In this document: positions 13,053 through 24,599 of the stretch, piece by piece
Layout of the letters: every line of letters starts with the position of its first letter
Position numbering within the stretch: position 1 is the stretch's first letter
Assembly (NCBI GenBank): GCA_023052935.1
Contig: CM041292.1
Coordinates: 39,687,639-39,751,638 of the forward strand
Source: Piezodorus guildinii
Lineage: Eukaryota > Arthropoda > Insecta > Hemiptera > Pentatomidae
DNA length: 64,000 nucleotides
Reading direction: 5' to 3'
Notes under the pieces: model-generated
What the model saw: only the letters and a program-made list of their open reading frames with translations
Databases searched by the model: none
Told to the model about the DNA's origin: nothing
Program-made: the position numbers and the translations under genes

Positions 13053-13400
13053 ATTTCACAAATAATTTGAGGGTTGAATAATCTTTTTCAGCCCCTTTTG
13101 AGCCTTCTCCAAATCCTCGCTTACTTCACTCAAGCTATGAACGCTCCAAATGGTCCCTAATCGTATACTGATAGCCTTATTAACAATCCGACGTAAAATA
13201 AAGAATTCAATCATTTAAAATATGATGGACACCATACATAAAAAAAAAAAAAAAAAAAAACCTGACGAGAAGACGTGCTGCTGGGTACTGTCCTTCCTGA
13301 TGCCTGACATGTCTATTATTTTGTTTATATTCTATCCTATTTGCTGATTGTCACATACTGCTGACAGGTGCAAATCAAAAAATAAATTGAAAAAAGAAAG
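13053..13400 (+). mobile_element. Non-LTR 3' region with internal poly(A)
   Basis: A spacer after ORF1 ends in an A tract at 13239-13260. A GC-richer segment (CCTGACGAGAAGACGTGCTG) and a second A-rich tail near 13380-13410 follow. Consistent with an internally deleted element or two stacked 3' ends. Confidence 0.4.
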
Positions 13401-14737
13401 AAAAGAAATACAGTTATTTTCTTATAGTAGTAGTTACACATTTAGTTTCGTTCCAAATGAAACTAATACATTTCAGGTCATAATTTTAATATATTATAAT
13501 TAAATGCAAAAAAAAATGTATAATATAAAAAGGCGATAATTTAGATTGTTTATTAGTGTAATTAATATAGTAAAAAAAACTATTATATATTTTAATACGA
13601 CCATAATCTAATAAGTTGGTTTAATAATTTAGTAATGATAGGTTTAAGCGCTTCCTGAAAAAATTCGTAGAATGGATATAGCAACTTTTAAAAATCAACG
13701 TCTCAAATGTCAAAAATGATTATTATAAGTTATGGTAATATAAACCATACCAAAGTTTGAAAATTCATCAATAATTATTTTAGTTCGCGGATCTCATTAT
13801 ACTGGTTGATGTTATAAGTGTGTTAAGGAAAAGAATCTTGTATAAGGAAGACATCGTAAATATGATATATTCTGTATATTTTTTCTTATGACATAACTGC
13901 AACCAATTTCTTCTCGATAAGCTTAACATGCTAATCTGTTTCACCTTCAGCAATCAGAACTCAAAAAAAAAAAAAAAAGTAGATATAGAAATTGCTTTTT
14001 TCTTGTTTTGTTTTTGGTTCTCAGAACCTCCGCGTGAGCCCTTGTTAGTTGAAAGAAGTTTCATTACCTAATGAAAAATCCGCACTAAATTGGGCAATAA
14101 AATATCGGATCCGATTTCTCAAGGTTTATGGCTTTTAATTTTATTGAACCCAACTAAAAAAGAATGAAAGTAAACCTATGTTTTTGCGCTTATTATTATG
14201 CAAGCAGAGCCCTTCTAAAAGTTAAGATGCCAAATAGAATTACCTTTACAGGTGTACATCACTCGAAATTAAAAAAAAAAAAAAAAACACATAAAATAAG
14301 TCATATTTAACCAGAGATAGTACTTAAATGCTTAATATTATTGTTTTGTTTAGGAGTAAATAAAATACATGTATATTATTTTTAAAATAATTATATTTTT
14401 AAACGCCTGGAACGGTGAGCACGCCGTATTACTATAAAAATATGATGATTTATTTATATTATATTTTCATATGATGTTCGTTCGGTTAGCCAAAATAGCA
14501 TATAGTGATGTTATATGAATAAACTATAACTTGTTTACCACCCCACAATATATTAATTTTTGATCGGGCATTTTTATTTATATTATATTATTAGTTTTTT
14601 TTTTTCTAAGTTTTCTTGAAAAATTTCACTATGTGTTCAAAGTAATACAAACGTATACATATTTAAAAACAATAATCCCTGAATTGAATGCATTTTCGTG
14701 GCACTCTTAATTACCTCATATGACTTTTTTTAATTCA
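13401..14737. other. AT-rich stretch, mostly unassigned
   Basis: Bases ~13770-13960 repeat the 11900-12000 block. A segment near 14400 (ACGCCTGGAACGGTGAGCAC) is GC-richer but unidentified. Confidence 0.4.
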
Positions 14738-14955
14738 GGTTTAATTAGACAGGGGATCTTTAAGGAGTACCTAATATCGAAAATGTAGGGGGCCACCATT
14801 TTACGACACCTCCGAAGGGCATCATAACCAAGAATTATAATACACTCTTTAAGAAATCCTAGGGCCACCTTCATCATACATGGCTGTTATGATATCTAAT
14901 ATACCAGTGGTGACCCTTGCTATCATAGCTACAAAAAAACTCCCTTCATCTCATA
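14738..14955 (-). mobile_element. SINE family A, diverged copy
   Basis: On the minus strand it reads CATAACAGCCATGTATGA, GGTGGCCCTAGGATTT, GCCCTTCGGAGG and ACTCCTTAAAGATCCC in the same order as the intact SINE at 45425-45710. Confidence 0.6.
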
Positions 14956-15392
14956 AATGCTCTCCTGTTATTACTTGATTTTATTTTATTAAATTTATAA
15001 TATTGAGCTGCACCTTTGAAAAATGAATTACGATTCAGCAATATGTTTTAAAAATACAAAATGATGCCATGGGAAGCATGGAGAAGGGTCTGTAAAAAGC
15101 AGCACACCTTCCATGACTTTGTGTTAAGGCAAGAGATTATTCAGCCAGTAGATTTTTAGGTTTTGTCTTCGAATAGAGATTTAAATTCGAGGCGTGTATA
15201 ACCACTTTAAGTAAATTAAATTTCAATATTTAAGTTACGGTATCTCTGCTTCAGTTAGAAAAAAAAGTTATTTATTTATTATTTTTCATATAACATCAAA
15301 TTAAAAGACTATAATCTAATATGAATTATTTTAACATATATTTTTTTTAAATTAAGAAAAAAAAAATATATATATATTATATATATATAATA

Positions 15393-15434
<42 letters not shown>

Positions 15435-15626
15435 AATTAATTAGAAATTTAATTATTATTAGATATGCCATAAACATCAACAATGTTTTATTACAAACAA
15501 AATTGATACTATTTTATGAATATAATCTCCATTACTCAAATATTCCTGATTATTCCATAGTTTTAAAATACACGAATCGATAAAGTGTCTAAAATTTGTT
15601 TTGAATGAGCCTGTAATAACGTTCAA

Positions 15627-15690
<64 letters not shown>

Positions 15691-16585
15691 AAATAATTTT
15701 CACTTATTTTCATCCGGAATATTTACAATCACACACAAAACTAACTCCGAGATCAGGTTTTTTTTTTTTTTTTTTTTGTAAACTGCCTTAAAATATTTTA
15801 TCTTTATAAAATTATAAAATATTATATATTTTCTAAATCTAATTTCCCTATATCTATAAATAAAAAAAAGAATAAATCCAATTCTAAACCTTTCCTGCTT
15901 AGAATCAATGCACCAACCGAACTGGGCTCACCTCAGCTCTTTAGAAAATAAAGAATACCGGTTTGTCTGCCGGATTATCTTGATTTTCCACTTACAAAAA
16001 AAAAAAAAAAAAAAAAAAAACCCACACGCATTGTATGCATTTCGATTTATCTCGTTGCAACTTTCTCGAATTCTATATGAAAACTTTTATTTCCGAAAAA
16101 ACTTAAGAAATATTCTGCAGTAGCATAATTAGCATGTTTTTGTATGAATAGTTCATATTTCATAAAAAATGGAAAAACTTATCCTTAGATCAGAACCCAA
16201 CTAGTTTGACAAACACAATCAAGTCCCCCGACGCTACCTATTTCCGCCTTAACTAAGCAATGCTAGGCAAGGGGTAGATTTAAATTAGCTCAGAAGCGTT
16301 ATAAGTCAAAATGTGGAAATTAGTCTATGATACTAAAAAAAAAGAGCTTTTCAGTAAAAACGTATATACTTTATACAGGAGTACTAATAATTAACGTTGG
16401 ATACCTGAGAAGAGTTTAATTATTATTTAATTATTTAACAGAGTAACTGCTTTATTTTATTTTATTTCTTTTTCCTAAAAAATTAATTACATTTTTGAAT
16501 GTACTAACAATTAATGCCATTTTCTGTAATCCAACTCAACAAACACACATTATAAATCTGAATCAATTAGATTTAGGTGGGATTA
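14956..16585. other. AT-rich stretch with microsatellites
   Basis: TA-rich blocks at ~15367-15431 and 15631-15687, a T tract at 15757 and an A tract at 15998-16020. No gene recognised. Confidence 0.5.
15631..15687. repeat. (TA)n microsatellite
   Basis: About 28 TA units. Confidence 0.95.
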
Positions 16586-17750
16586 TTGAAATTACTATAA
16601 ATTATAATTGGGAGGCTCCACCATTTAGGACCCTCCATTTTGTTGGCAAGTAACTGACAGTCAGAGTAAAAAGGTGTTCGTAATCGTGAAAAGAGTGTTG
16701 CTAAGTGCAGTTAAGTTTAAATTATAAGTGAAGTTACAAGGCAATGACAGTTTACAACACATTAATGTATAAGCACAGAGAAGACTGAGCAGTTAGAATG
16801 ATTAGCCACTAACCAGCCAACACCAGTAAGAATTGAAGCAATCACACACTGAATCTGAATATCATCAAAATTTCATTTTCTTTTGCGTACTTGAACCAAT
16901 TTAAAATAAAATATTGTTAAAATCAGCCAATATATATTCATAACCCCTCTTACATACAGTCCATTAATCAATCACAAACTAGCAATGATCGATGGGCAGG
17001 CAATATTCATGGGAAACAAGTCATAATGAATTGCCGAGATCACAAAACAATTATACTTACTATATTAACTTTATATCATGTTTATTTTGATTGAAATAGT
17101 CTGACAGGAATTTAATACTGATTTTTCAGATTTTCCAACACATAAAGTATCTTTAAATTTTTATATTCCAAATAATTAATCATACACCTTATTATTACCT
17201 TTGTAAAAATGGTAATATAAAGAGAACGAGAAGAGCAAATATTTTTTGCTTATAAGAATAGGAACATCGATGTATAATGTATGGAAAATTGTACTTTTTT
17301 GAAAAATATTTATAAAATATGCAGGTAAAGTATTAGGATCGTAAAAAAAAAAAAAAAATTGAATCAAAATTACTAACGGAAACACATTTTGTTAGGTCCC
17401 TGAGTTCAAATGATCACGGCCCTTTACTATTTGTGAGTTTTGAGTGATAATTTTATTTCTGAAAATTTTTTTTTTCAATATTCTGCACTTAAGCTATGTC
17501 AGATTATTTCAATTATGATTATTCGAACCTATCTGATCATAAAGAATATTTCGGTATACATTAATATTACCAGTTCAAATAAAATTGATGTCGCCTTTCG
17601 TTTTCGAAGAAATATTAAAAATTAAAATATGTGCAAATATGTAACCATGTAAACATGCAATCAATTTTTCTCTGACTAGCGCTTACCATCCAACAAAATG
17701 GAGGATCCAAAATGGTGGGGCCTCTCAATTATAATTTGTAGTAATTTCAA
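16586..17750. mobile_element. Non-autonomous DNA transposon with ~75-bp terminal inverted repeats
   Basis: The left end (TTGAAATTACTATAAATTAT, then CACCATTTAGGACCCTCCAT, then TTTTGTTGG) is matched by the reverse complement of the right end (to 17750) with about ten differences over ~75 bp. The 1.0-kb interior has no transposase. Superfamily not assigned; no clear target duplication. Confidence 0.65.
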
Positions 17751-17899
17751 CTGTCAAAAGAGCACTTGTTCAAGGAAGATCCTTAAACATTAATCAAAAT
17801 AGTTTGATTTTTAAACAAAAGCCTTTGTTGGGAAAATTGTGAAAAGATGAAAAATGCATTGCGTAGAGTGGCACTCCTGGCCCTCTGATTTTTATTGGC

Positions 17900-18640
17900 T
17901 GTAACATTTTAGGCGTATAATTATTTTACATATAAAATTTCAGTTCCGAAAGACGTTTCGTTTTCGTGCAAGACTAACTACGCCCACACGCATCTTTTCG
18001 AGCGACTTGTTATTTTGACTCAAGGGAATCTAAAACGAGAATTTCACATAACACATATTTCATATGCATGGAAGGGAAGGTAAACAATGAGTCTATTTTA
18101 TCTAAATTTTAATAACTATGATTAAAATATTTTAATCCTTTCGCAATATTAGGGATCCAACTTTCCCCAAGTTTTTAGAATTATTATAGACATAATAACT
18201 ATGTGTGGATTTTTTTTTCTTTTTTCTCTTTTATATAATGATTAGCGTTTTTTTTTTTGGTAAAAAAAAATACCGAATTTTTCTCCATCTTCGAAAATGA
18301 CGTGGTTACAAGCGAATGTGTAAGCGCGATTTTAACTGTTATCATTTTTATTTTATTTTTTTTTTTTTATCTCGCTTTGCTGATTTTAAAACTCCTTACA
18401 TACTTTTCTTTATCGTCAAAAATAACTGAGTTATGAGCGTATTTATGTGTAAAATTTCATTTTTTTTTTTTTTTTTTTTTTATCTCTTTTATATAATTAT
18501 TCTAGATTTCTGGTTAAAAAACACTCACAAATTTTTCTCTATCTTCCCAAATACCTGAGTTATTGAATTAAATTACTTTTAATCGGCCGCTATTTTGAAA
18601 ATATACAGCTGATATTAACGTGTAGGTGTTAGGATCATTA
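17900..18640 (+). repeat. Dispersed repeat family D-like sequence and degenerate tandem blocks
   Basis: 17940-18060 contains GACGTTTCGTTTTCGTGCAA and TTGTTATTTTGACTCAAGGG, shared with 52060-52110 and 54200-54290. 18170-18600 holds three diverged blocks, each a long T tract followed by a CTCTATCTTCCCAAAT-like and TGAGTTATGAGCG-like segment. Confidence 0.4.
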
Positions 18641-18756
18641 CTGCATGGAGTAGAATTTTTGTGGCGAATTCTAAAAAAAAATGTGTCAAGCAGTTTCGGA
18701 GAAATGATGTGGACAGCGGACAAACGTATTTTGTTTTTACTCGTCATTCAAATTCA

Positions 18757-19010
18757 GTGGACTGTATGTAAGAGGGGTTATGAATATATATTGACTGATT
18801 TTAACAATATTTTGTTTTAAATTGGCACAAAAAAACACAAAAGAAAATGAAATTTCCTGATGATATTCAGATAAGGCAGTTTGAATGTTGTTATAATTTT
18901 GAATATCTTGTGTGATTGCTTTAACTCTTACTTGTGGTGTTGACTGGTTGCTGGCCAATCATTCTACCTGCTCTGTCTTCCCTGTGCTTCTCACACATTA
19001 ATGTGTTGCA
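18757..19010 (-). mobile_element. Inverted internal fragment of the 16586 transposon
   Basis: GGACTGTATGTAAGAGGGGT (18757) through to CACATTAATGTGTTG (near 19005) is the reverse complement of about 16750-16965 with moderate divergence. It ends ~380 bp upstream of the gene 1 start site. Confidence 0.65.
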
Positions 19011-19355
19011 TCTTGAATCGTAAGCTCTCAAATTTTCAGGGGGAGGAGGAATTTTTTATTTTTTTGGTCGATTACAAAGGTTTATTATTGAAAATAGTTG
19101 ACCAAAATGCTTTTATCTTCAATGGTATATTAAAAAAAATAAAACAGTTATAGTAGTTGAGTTTATGTCAGTTTAAGGTGCTAACTCTAGAGGGATGAAG
19201 ACAGCAGGTGGTGTCTACGGTTACCACCCGGATGAAAGCCTAGCCCAGCTTATGGTGGTTAGCCGATACGGACGGCGACCTTCCTTGAACTTGGTTTGGT
19301 TGATCTTGGTTCGAAGGGTGTGCCCCTCCCTCCTTGGGCCCCGCCTCCTCCGAGC

Positions 19356-19390
19356 TATATATACTGTCTCGGCCCTCCTTTCGTCAGTCT
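19356..19390 (+). promoter_or_regulatory. Gene 1 core promoter: TATA box and initiator
   Basis: TATATATA lies at 19356-19363 and the arthropod initiator TCAGTCT at 19384-19390. Its A (19386) is 30 bases from the first T of the TATA box, the canonical spacing. This predicts transcription start at 19386 and a 17-nt 5' leader. About 160 bp upstream (from 19195) is noticeably GC-rich for this region and probably holds the proximal promoter. Confidence 0.8.
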
Positions 19391-19402
19391 ACCATTAACA
19401 TC

Positions 19403-19414
19403 ATGTACAAGATC
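19403..19414 (+). CDS. Gene 1 coding exon 1 (MYKI)
   Basis: Twelve coding bases followed at once by the donor GTAAGT at 19415. A tiny first coding exon interrupting the signal peptide after about four residues is the usual layout of insect cuticle genes. Intron 1 is 801 bp and holds a long TA microsatellite. Confidence 0.85.
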
Positions 19415-19448
19415 GTAAGTAAACACACATCTCAACAACAATATAATA

Positions 19449-19537
<89 letters not shown>

Positions 19538-22500
19538 TCATACAAATATTTAAAACAATTATGATTATTTTCAGCTAAAGTTTTCATTTTTTTTAGCATT
19601 ATATTCATTAAAACTTTATGCCTGAATGGAAAAGTTCATGCGGCTAAGTGAGTTAGTTAATTAAGGCGGTCTGGAGATTATTGTACATGTTTTTAGCGAT
19701 AGAGAGTCAGTTTATAAAATTTTATTTATTTATCATTGACTGGTTATTTTTTGTTTTTTTGATTATCAAAGATTTAAAAAAATATTTTTCATCAATCAAT
19801 AGATATGACACATGACAGTAGACGAGAAAGAAAGCCGATGAATCTATTTATTGTTGGTAGATATATATTCATAACGTATTTAATTAGTATTATTAATTGC
19901 CGCGATCTAAATTATATATGACTGATTTCGTTCTCGGAAGAAAATCATTTAATAAAAGAACCATTAGTTAGTGTGAATAATAAATAGTTTTAAAATATTT
20001 CAGGTATGACGTCAACCGTTGAAATAATTTGCCTAAGTGTAAAATTAATTTAATATAGTTTATCTTATCTTGAAGTAACTTGGGTTAATTTTAATTCAAA
20101 TAATACTATTCAGTGTTTACTTATATAGATCCTAATTTCAGTGTGGCATTAGAAATTAATTTAAGCCAAACACAGATTGATATAACATATTTTAAAATAG
20201 TGTATTTTCTTTCAGTTCGCTGTACTGTGCATCGTCGGATGCACCTTAGCCAAGGAGAAGGCCATCTCTCCCTCAGAGTCTTCCCGTAGGCTGAAGGCTA
20301 GGCAAGTCGGATCCGTCTATGGTTTGGATCACTATATTGAGCCAGTCCACCACGTTGTTGACTACGTACATGAACCACAGGTCGTTGGACCTGCTGTGCA
20401 CTACGTCGAACCATCTGTAGTCAGTGTAGGCGCTGTACATACCGCTGCACCTTTGGTTCACTCTGTCGGTCCAGCACAGCAAGTATACAGCTATGTTCCT
20501 TCTGTAGGTTATGGTCATCCGTACAACTACGGATTTCACTCCGGCTCAGCATCTCCTTTTGCTGCCTATGCTCCAGTAAGTACCCAGCAAGTGAGCAGAG
20601 TTCAATCTCCACAAGTTTCAGTCATTTCAGGATTTGCCCAAGGTTCTCAACAATCCGGATCGACACAAGCAACCCAGCAAGCTGGATTCTCCCAACAGAG
20701 CCAGCAAACTGGATTCACCCAGGGAACTCAACAATCTGCAGTATCACAAGATAACCAACAGGTGCCTTTTACACAGGGATCTCAACAATCTGCTGTATCG
20801 CAAGATAGCCAACAAACAGCTTTTGCTCAGGGATCTCAGCAGTTTGTTCAAGGAAACCAACAATCATCAGTACAGACTGATAGTTCTCAAGCTTTTGCAG
20901 GACAATCAGCCCAGCAAACTGAGACACAACAGCAGTCCGATGTTTCCCAAGGAGCCCAACAAGCCTCAAGCCAACAGAACGGAAGGTTTCAGTTTGGAAT
21001 CCTACACTCAGGATTTGGACAGCAGCAGCAATTTGGAGTCGTTCAGACCCCCTTATCTCAATCCGCTGACGTTCAGGCCAGCTTTGGACAAAGACAAGAG
21101 TCTAATAACGAACAATCTGGAAGTGCACAAAGCGTTTTTGGTGGATCCCAACAATCCGACAGTGTATCATCTCAACAGAATGGAAGATTTTCTCCTTCTA
21201 CTGCAGTTTCTACAGTAGCAGTGTCTAGGCAACAACAAGCTGGTTCTCAGTCAGTCAGCCAACAGACCGCTGGAAGTGTCTCTCCTGCCTCGACTTCATC
21301 ACTCAGTTCACAAAGTTTTGGCTTCGCTGCATCTCAAGGAGCACCTACTGTTCGCTTAATCCAACCATACAATCCTAGCCCAGCATACGCCATCCATGGT
21401 CTCGGTTTCAGAACCGTCCAATCAGGAGCATCTGGTCCATTCTTTTCTAGCTCACAGCAGGGACAAGGTTTTTCAAGCCAAAGCTCTGCATCTGGTGCAC
21501 AGCAATTCGCTCCATCATCTGCATTCCAATTCTCTACACAGGGTCAATCCTCTGGTAGCCAGGACTCAGCTCAGTCAGGAGCTTTTAGAAGTGGAGTGAG
21601 CAGCCCTTCCGGAATCCAATATAGCTTCACCAGCCAGCAATCAGCCAGCCAGCCTGCCACAGTGAGGTCTGGAGCACAGTTCAGCAGCTCGGCAGCAGTT
21701 CAGGGTTCCTCAGCTCAAGCTGATGGACAAGCTCAAGGAAGTCTTTCCGCTTTCCGCTCATCATTCGTCAGTTCCAGTGATGCTAATCAGGATTCGTCTT
21801 CAGTCTCTCAAAATTCTAGTCCAACTCAACAGCCACCAGCAATTCTCAGAATGTCTAACGATGTAAGCGTTGACGGATCTTTCAACTATGGGTATGTTAA
21901 AATATTTAATTATCATTAGTAGTTTTATTATTTAATTCATAGCCTAATCAACACTTTTAATGTTTCAATTTTTTAGTTCTTTTACGCATTTGAGTGCGTT
22001 ATTATTGGAATATTGTCTATGTTGATTAGATACTTTAGTATATTTTAAACTTAGTCGCTATTATGGGTAACGATCAATCTTCCTTTTTTTTTTTCATTTA
22101 TGCAGTTTTTCTATTTAGATAAATATCTAATTATTTTGAATTTGAACTAATTGAACATATCTTACTTCAAACATTTGTATTAAATTTTCGAAATATGTAT
22201 TGCCAAATTTTATATAAAATATAAAATACACAACTTTTTTTTTTTACATCATGTATTGAAATTTATAACTGTACTTCAAAGTATAACAAGTAAATGTGTA
22301 GATGACAAAATATAAATGGCGTGATACAGACTTGAAGAAGAACTACCCAATGGCAGCACTCCTGTACAACTTTTAAATTATCAACTATTATCTCCAAAAA
22401 AATCATAAAATCATTTGATTATAAATAGCATAACGAATCATTTCCTCTCCTATATAGATCATGAAATTACAAATAAAAATTCATGGAGTTTTTAAATTAA

Positions 22501-23223
22501 TTAATTAATCCTGCTGGAAAGGAAATTGAAAAATGGTTAGATTAGGCAGATAAATAGATATAATTATAGAAATATATAGAGCAGCTATTCGCAAGCCAGC
22601 TTTGGATCTCATGTTAACTTTAATGGTTTGGCTCTAAAAAGAGAAGGACTTGGAAGACCCGGCGGCCTTGGCAATGAAGGGTCGCTCGCCCGGAGCCCTC
22701 TTCGCAGGTTTCGATAACTTTCTCTATCGCGTCTTTTCCAGCTCCAGGGAATTCCACCTCCATCCCAACAAAGAAGTCGCTAACCCCTCAATCTGAACCG
22801 CGCTAATGACTTGCTGTTACATCTTCTTTGTTTCGTGTTGCGTCAATATTTTAAAATTTATTTGTTCTAACATCCTAATTCAACTAGCAGGGTCCCGTGA
22901 AAAGGTTTTGCCTCATATCTCTTTTGCTTTCTATATATTCGCTGCTGAAACAATCAGTAGAACTCCTTTTTAGAATTTAGCAAAAAAAACAAAAACAAAA
23001 AAAAACAATTAAACTCGTTTCATTAAAATAATACTACAATAGAGCGTTATCTCGCAATCTTTCTCTGGAGGATACATGATACCTATGATTTCATTATAAC
23101 AACGTAAGAAAACGTTGCATAATGCCTAGTAAGAAGACACACTGTGACAGTTTTACATTACTGTATTATTTGATACGATTAGTCAAAGGAATGCATTAGG
23201 TATTGATATCTTTCATAGGTTGG

Positions 23224-23261
<38 letters not shown>

Positions 23262-24527
23262 TTTTATTTTTTTTTTTTTTTTTTAATTACATTACTCTGA
23301 TACATTAAACACCTTCTGTAAATCTAGAAAAATAATTATTGTATCATAGTGGTTAAGTTTAGAAATACCTAATCAGTTTATTTGGAGAATTAGTTAATTT
23401 ACTGCAATCGTGAAAATTTTCTAATTCCAGTTTTCAAGGGAAATACACGTTTTATAGTCGCTTGAGTCAAATAAGAAAGTCGAGCTAAGGCGTTGTGTCT
23501 GTGGGTCTACTTAAGTACTGAAACCTCACATTTAAGACAACTATACGTTTAAGATTTTATAGCCAGTTTTTCACCACAAACGGAACAATAGTAGAGCCAC
23601 TTTATACACGTAATTTGCTTTTTTTTTTTTACAAATTTTCCGAAAACGGCATTGACGATTTTGATGAAACTAGCTAAATCGATGTAAAATTTAACGGAAT
23701 GGAATATTCTATAGGTCTCGCGTTAATTAAGATAGTCTAACTGGGATAAATGCTGATATTTTAATCTGAAACACACGTTTAAATAGAAACTCATTTTGTT
23801 TGTATCGTTTTTGTTTTTTTTTCAAATCTAACTTAATTAGGTAATTCATAAAACTTTTTTATCAACAGAAGTAAGTGAAGATCGTGTGTTGCTCGATAGA
23901 TATATCGAAAATATATATGTATAATTAAGATTATTCTTAAATTGTAGGTTATATTTCAAATTCTATTTGTACAGTATGTGATTGATTTTTTTTTAATTGT
24001 GTGTAAATGCAAATGAACCTTAAATAATTAAAAAAAACTTTCCTCTTTTATAAGTTTTATTAATTTCATAAACACTTTGTATGTACTATGTTGGAATATA
24101 TCCAGTCGATAGATAGCTTAAGAAAGCAATAAATGATTAATCCATGAAGTTTAATGTGTTTTACTCCTAAGCTCATCATTTTTTTTTGCATAAAAAAGTA
24201 TTACTCTTTGACATGTAACACAATTTTAATAATATTTTGACCCATAGGTTTGAGTCCGAGAATGGCATCTCTTCTTCAGCAGTTGGTTCCCTGAGGACCC
24301 TCGACGCTCAGCACCCAGCTCAGATCATCTCCGGCTCCTACTCGTATACCGCCCCCGACGGCACTCCCATCTCCACCAACTACTACGCCGACGAGACAGG
24401 TTTCCACGCCCAGGGTGCCCACCTCCCAACTCCACATCCTCTTCCAGAGTATGTCGCCAGGGCTCTGGAAATCCTTCCTCAGCAGGGTAACAACGAACAG
24501 GCCCAGCCATCCGCCGAAAGCAACTGA
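19403..24527 (+). CDS. Gln/Ser-rich RR-1 cuticular protein (gene 1; exons 19403-19414, 20216-21891, 24248-24527)
   Basis: Structural protein predicted to be secreted by epidermis and to bind chitin in the cuticle. The spliced frame gives 655 aa. Residues 1-16 (MYKIFAVLCIVGCTLA) are a signal peptide. A basic stretch (RRLKARQ) follows near residue 30, then a His/Val/Pro-rich segment to about residue 95, then a Gln/Ser/Ala/Gly-rich low-complexity region to about residue 540 with recurring QGSQQSAVSQDSQQ-like blocks. The C-terminal ~95 residues hold the extended RR-1 consensus: DGSFNYGFESENG, then G-x8-G-x6-Y-x-A-x-E-x-G-F-x7-P (GSYSYTAPDG, YYADETGF, HAQGAHLP). Splice phases are 0 after exon 1 and 2 after exon 2, and both junctions keep the frame. 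The start is the first ATG 17 nt after a good initiator. Unlike ordinary RR-1 proteins of 100-200 aa, it is very long because of exon 2. The family assignment is secure; a role in chitin or protein crosslinking is inferred. Confidence 0.9.
19452..19532. repeat. (TA)n microsatellite in gene 1 intron 1
   Basis: About 40 TA units beginning 37 bases after the exon 1 donor. Confidence 0.95.
20216..21891 (+). CDS. Gene 1 coding exon 2 (rest of signal peptide, Gln-rich region)
   Basis: The acceptor is a pyrimidine tract ending TTTCTTTCAG at 20215. The frame stays open for 1676 bases and continues the signal peptide with FAVLCIVGCTLA. The donor is GTATGT at 21892, leaving GG of a split glycine codon (phase 2). 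The exon encodes the whole repetitive region and is much richer in GC than the introns. An overlapping frame is also open from 20634 to 21218, a by-product of the CAA/CAG-rich composition. Confidence 0.88.
21892..22599. other. Gene 1 intron 2, first part
   Basis: AT-rich intron sequence, nothing recognised. Confidence 0.5.
22600..22860. other. GC-rich island in gene 1 intron 2
   Basis: About 200 bases (for example AGACCCGGCGGCCTTGGCAA and CGCCCGGAGCCCTCTTCGCA) are far richer in GC than the surrounding intron. Neither strand gives a recognisable protein. Could be a repeat 3' end, an enhancer or a foreign insert. Confidence 0.4.
23227..23258. repeat. (TA)n microsatellite
   Basis: About 16 TA units followed by a T tract, within gene 1 intron 2. 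Confidence 0.9.
23560..23910 (+). repeat. Dispersed repeat family D, copy 2 (intronic)
   Basis: Carries CCGAAAACGGCATTGACGAT, AAATCGATGTAAAATTTAAC and AGTAAGTGAAGATCGTGTGT in the same order as the copy at 3100. Confidence 0.5.
24248..24527 (+). CDS. Gene 1 coding exon 3 (RR-1 chitin-binding domain)
   Basis: The exon follows an acceptor ending CCCATAG at 24247; its first base completes the split glycine. It encodes FESENG through the full RR-1 consensus and a polar tail ending QPSAESN, with stop TGA at 24525-24527. Third-position GC is high. The antisense open frame here (24325-24510) is a shadow. Confidence 0.9.
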
Positions 24528-24584
24528 AAAGTTCCTCTAAACATTTCCCATTTCGATTTTTTTATTTATGAATGACTCGCATCG

Positions 24585-24590
24585 AATAAA
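24585..24590 (+). terminator. Gene 1 poly(A) signal AATAAA
   Basis: A canonical AATAAA sits 58 bases past the stop codon, followed by a T/GT-rich stretch suited to cleavage. Confidence 0.75.
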
Positions 24591-24599
24591 GTTAAATTT

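Noticed and set aside
19195..19398. 67-codon frame just upstream of gene 1
   Set aside because: It spans the TATA box and initiator and is most likely promoter DNA that happens to be open.
20576..20581. GTAAGT donor-like site inside gene 1 exon 2
   Set aside because: Splicing from here to exon 3 would join phase 0 to a phase-2 acceptor and break the RR-1 frame.
20634..21218. 194-codon frame inside gene 1 exon 2
   Set aside because: An overlapping frame kept open by CAA/CAG-rich composition; the signal-peptide-to-RR-1 frame explains the exon.
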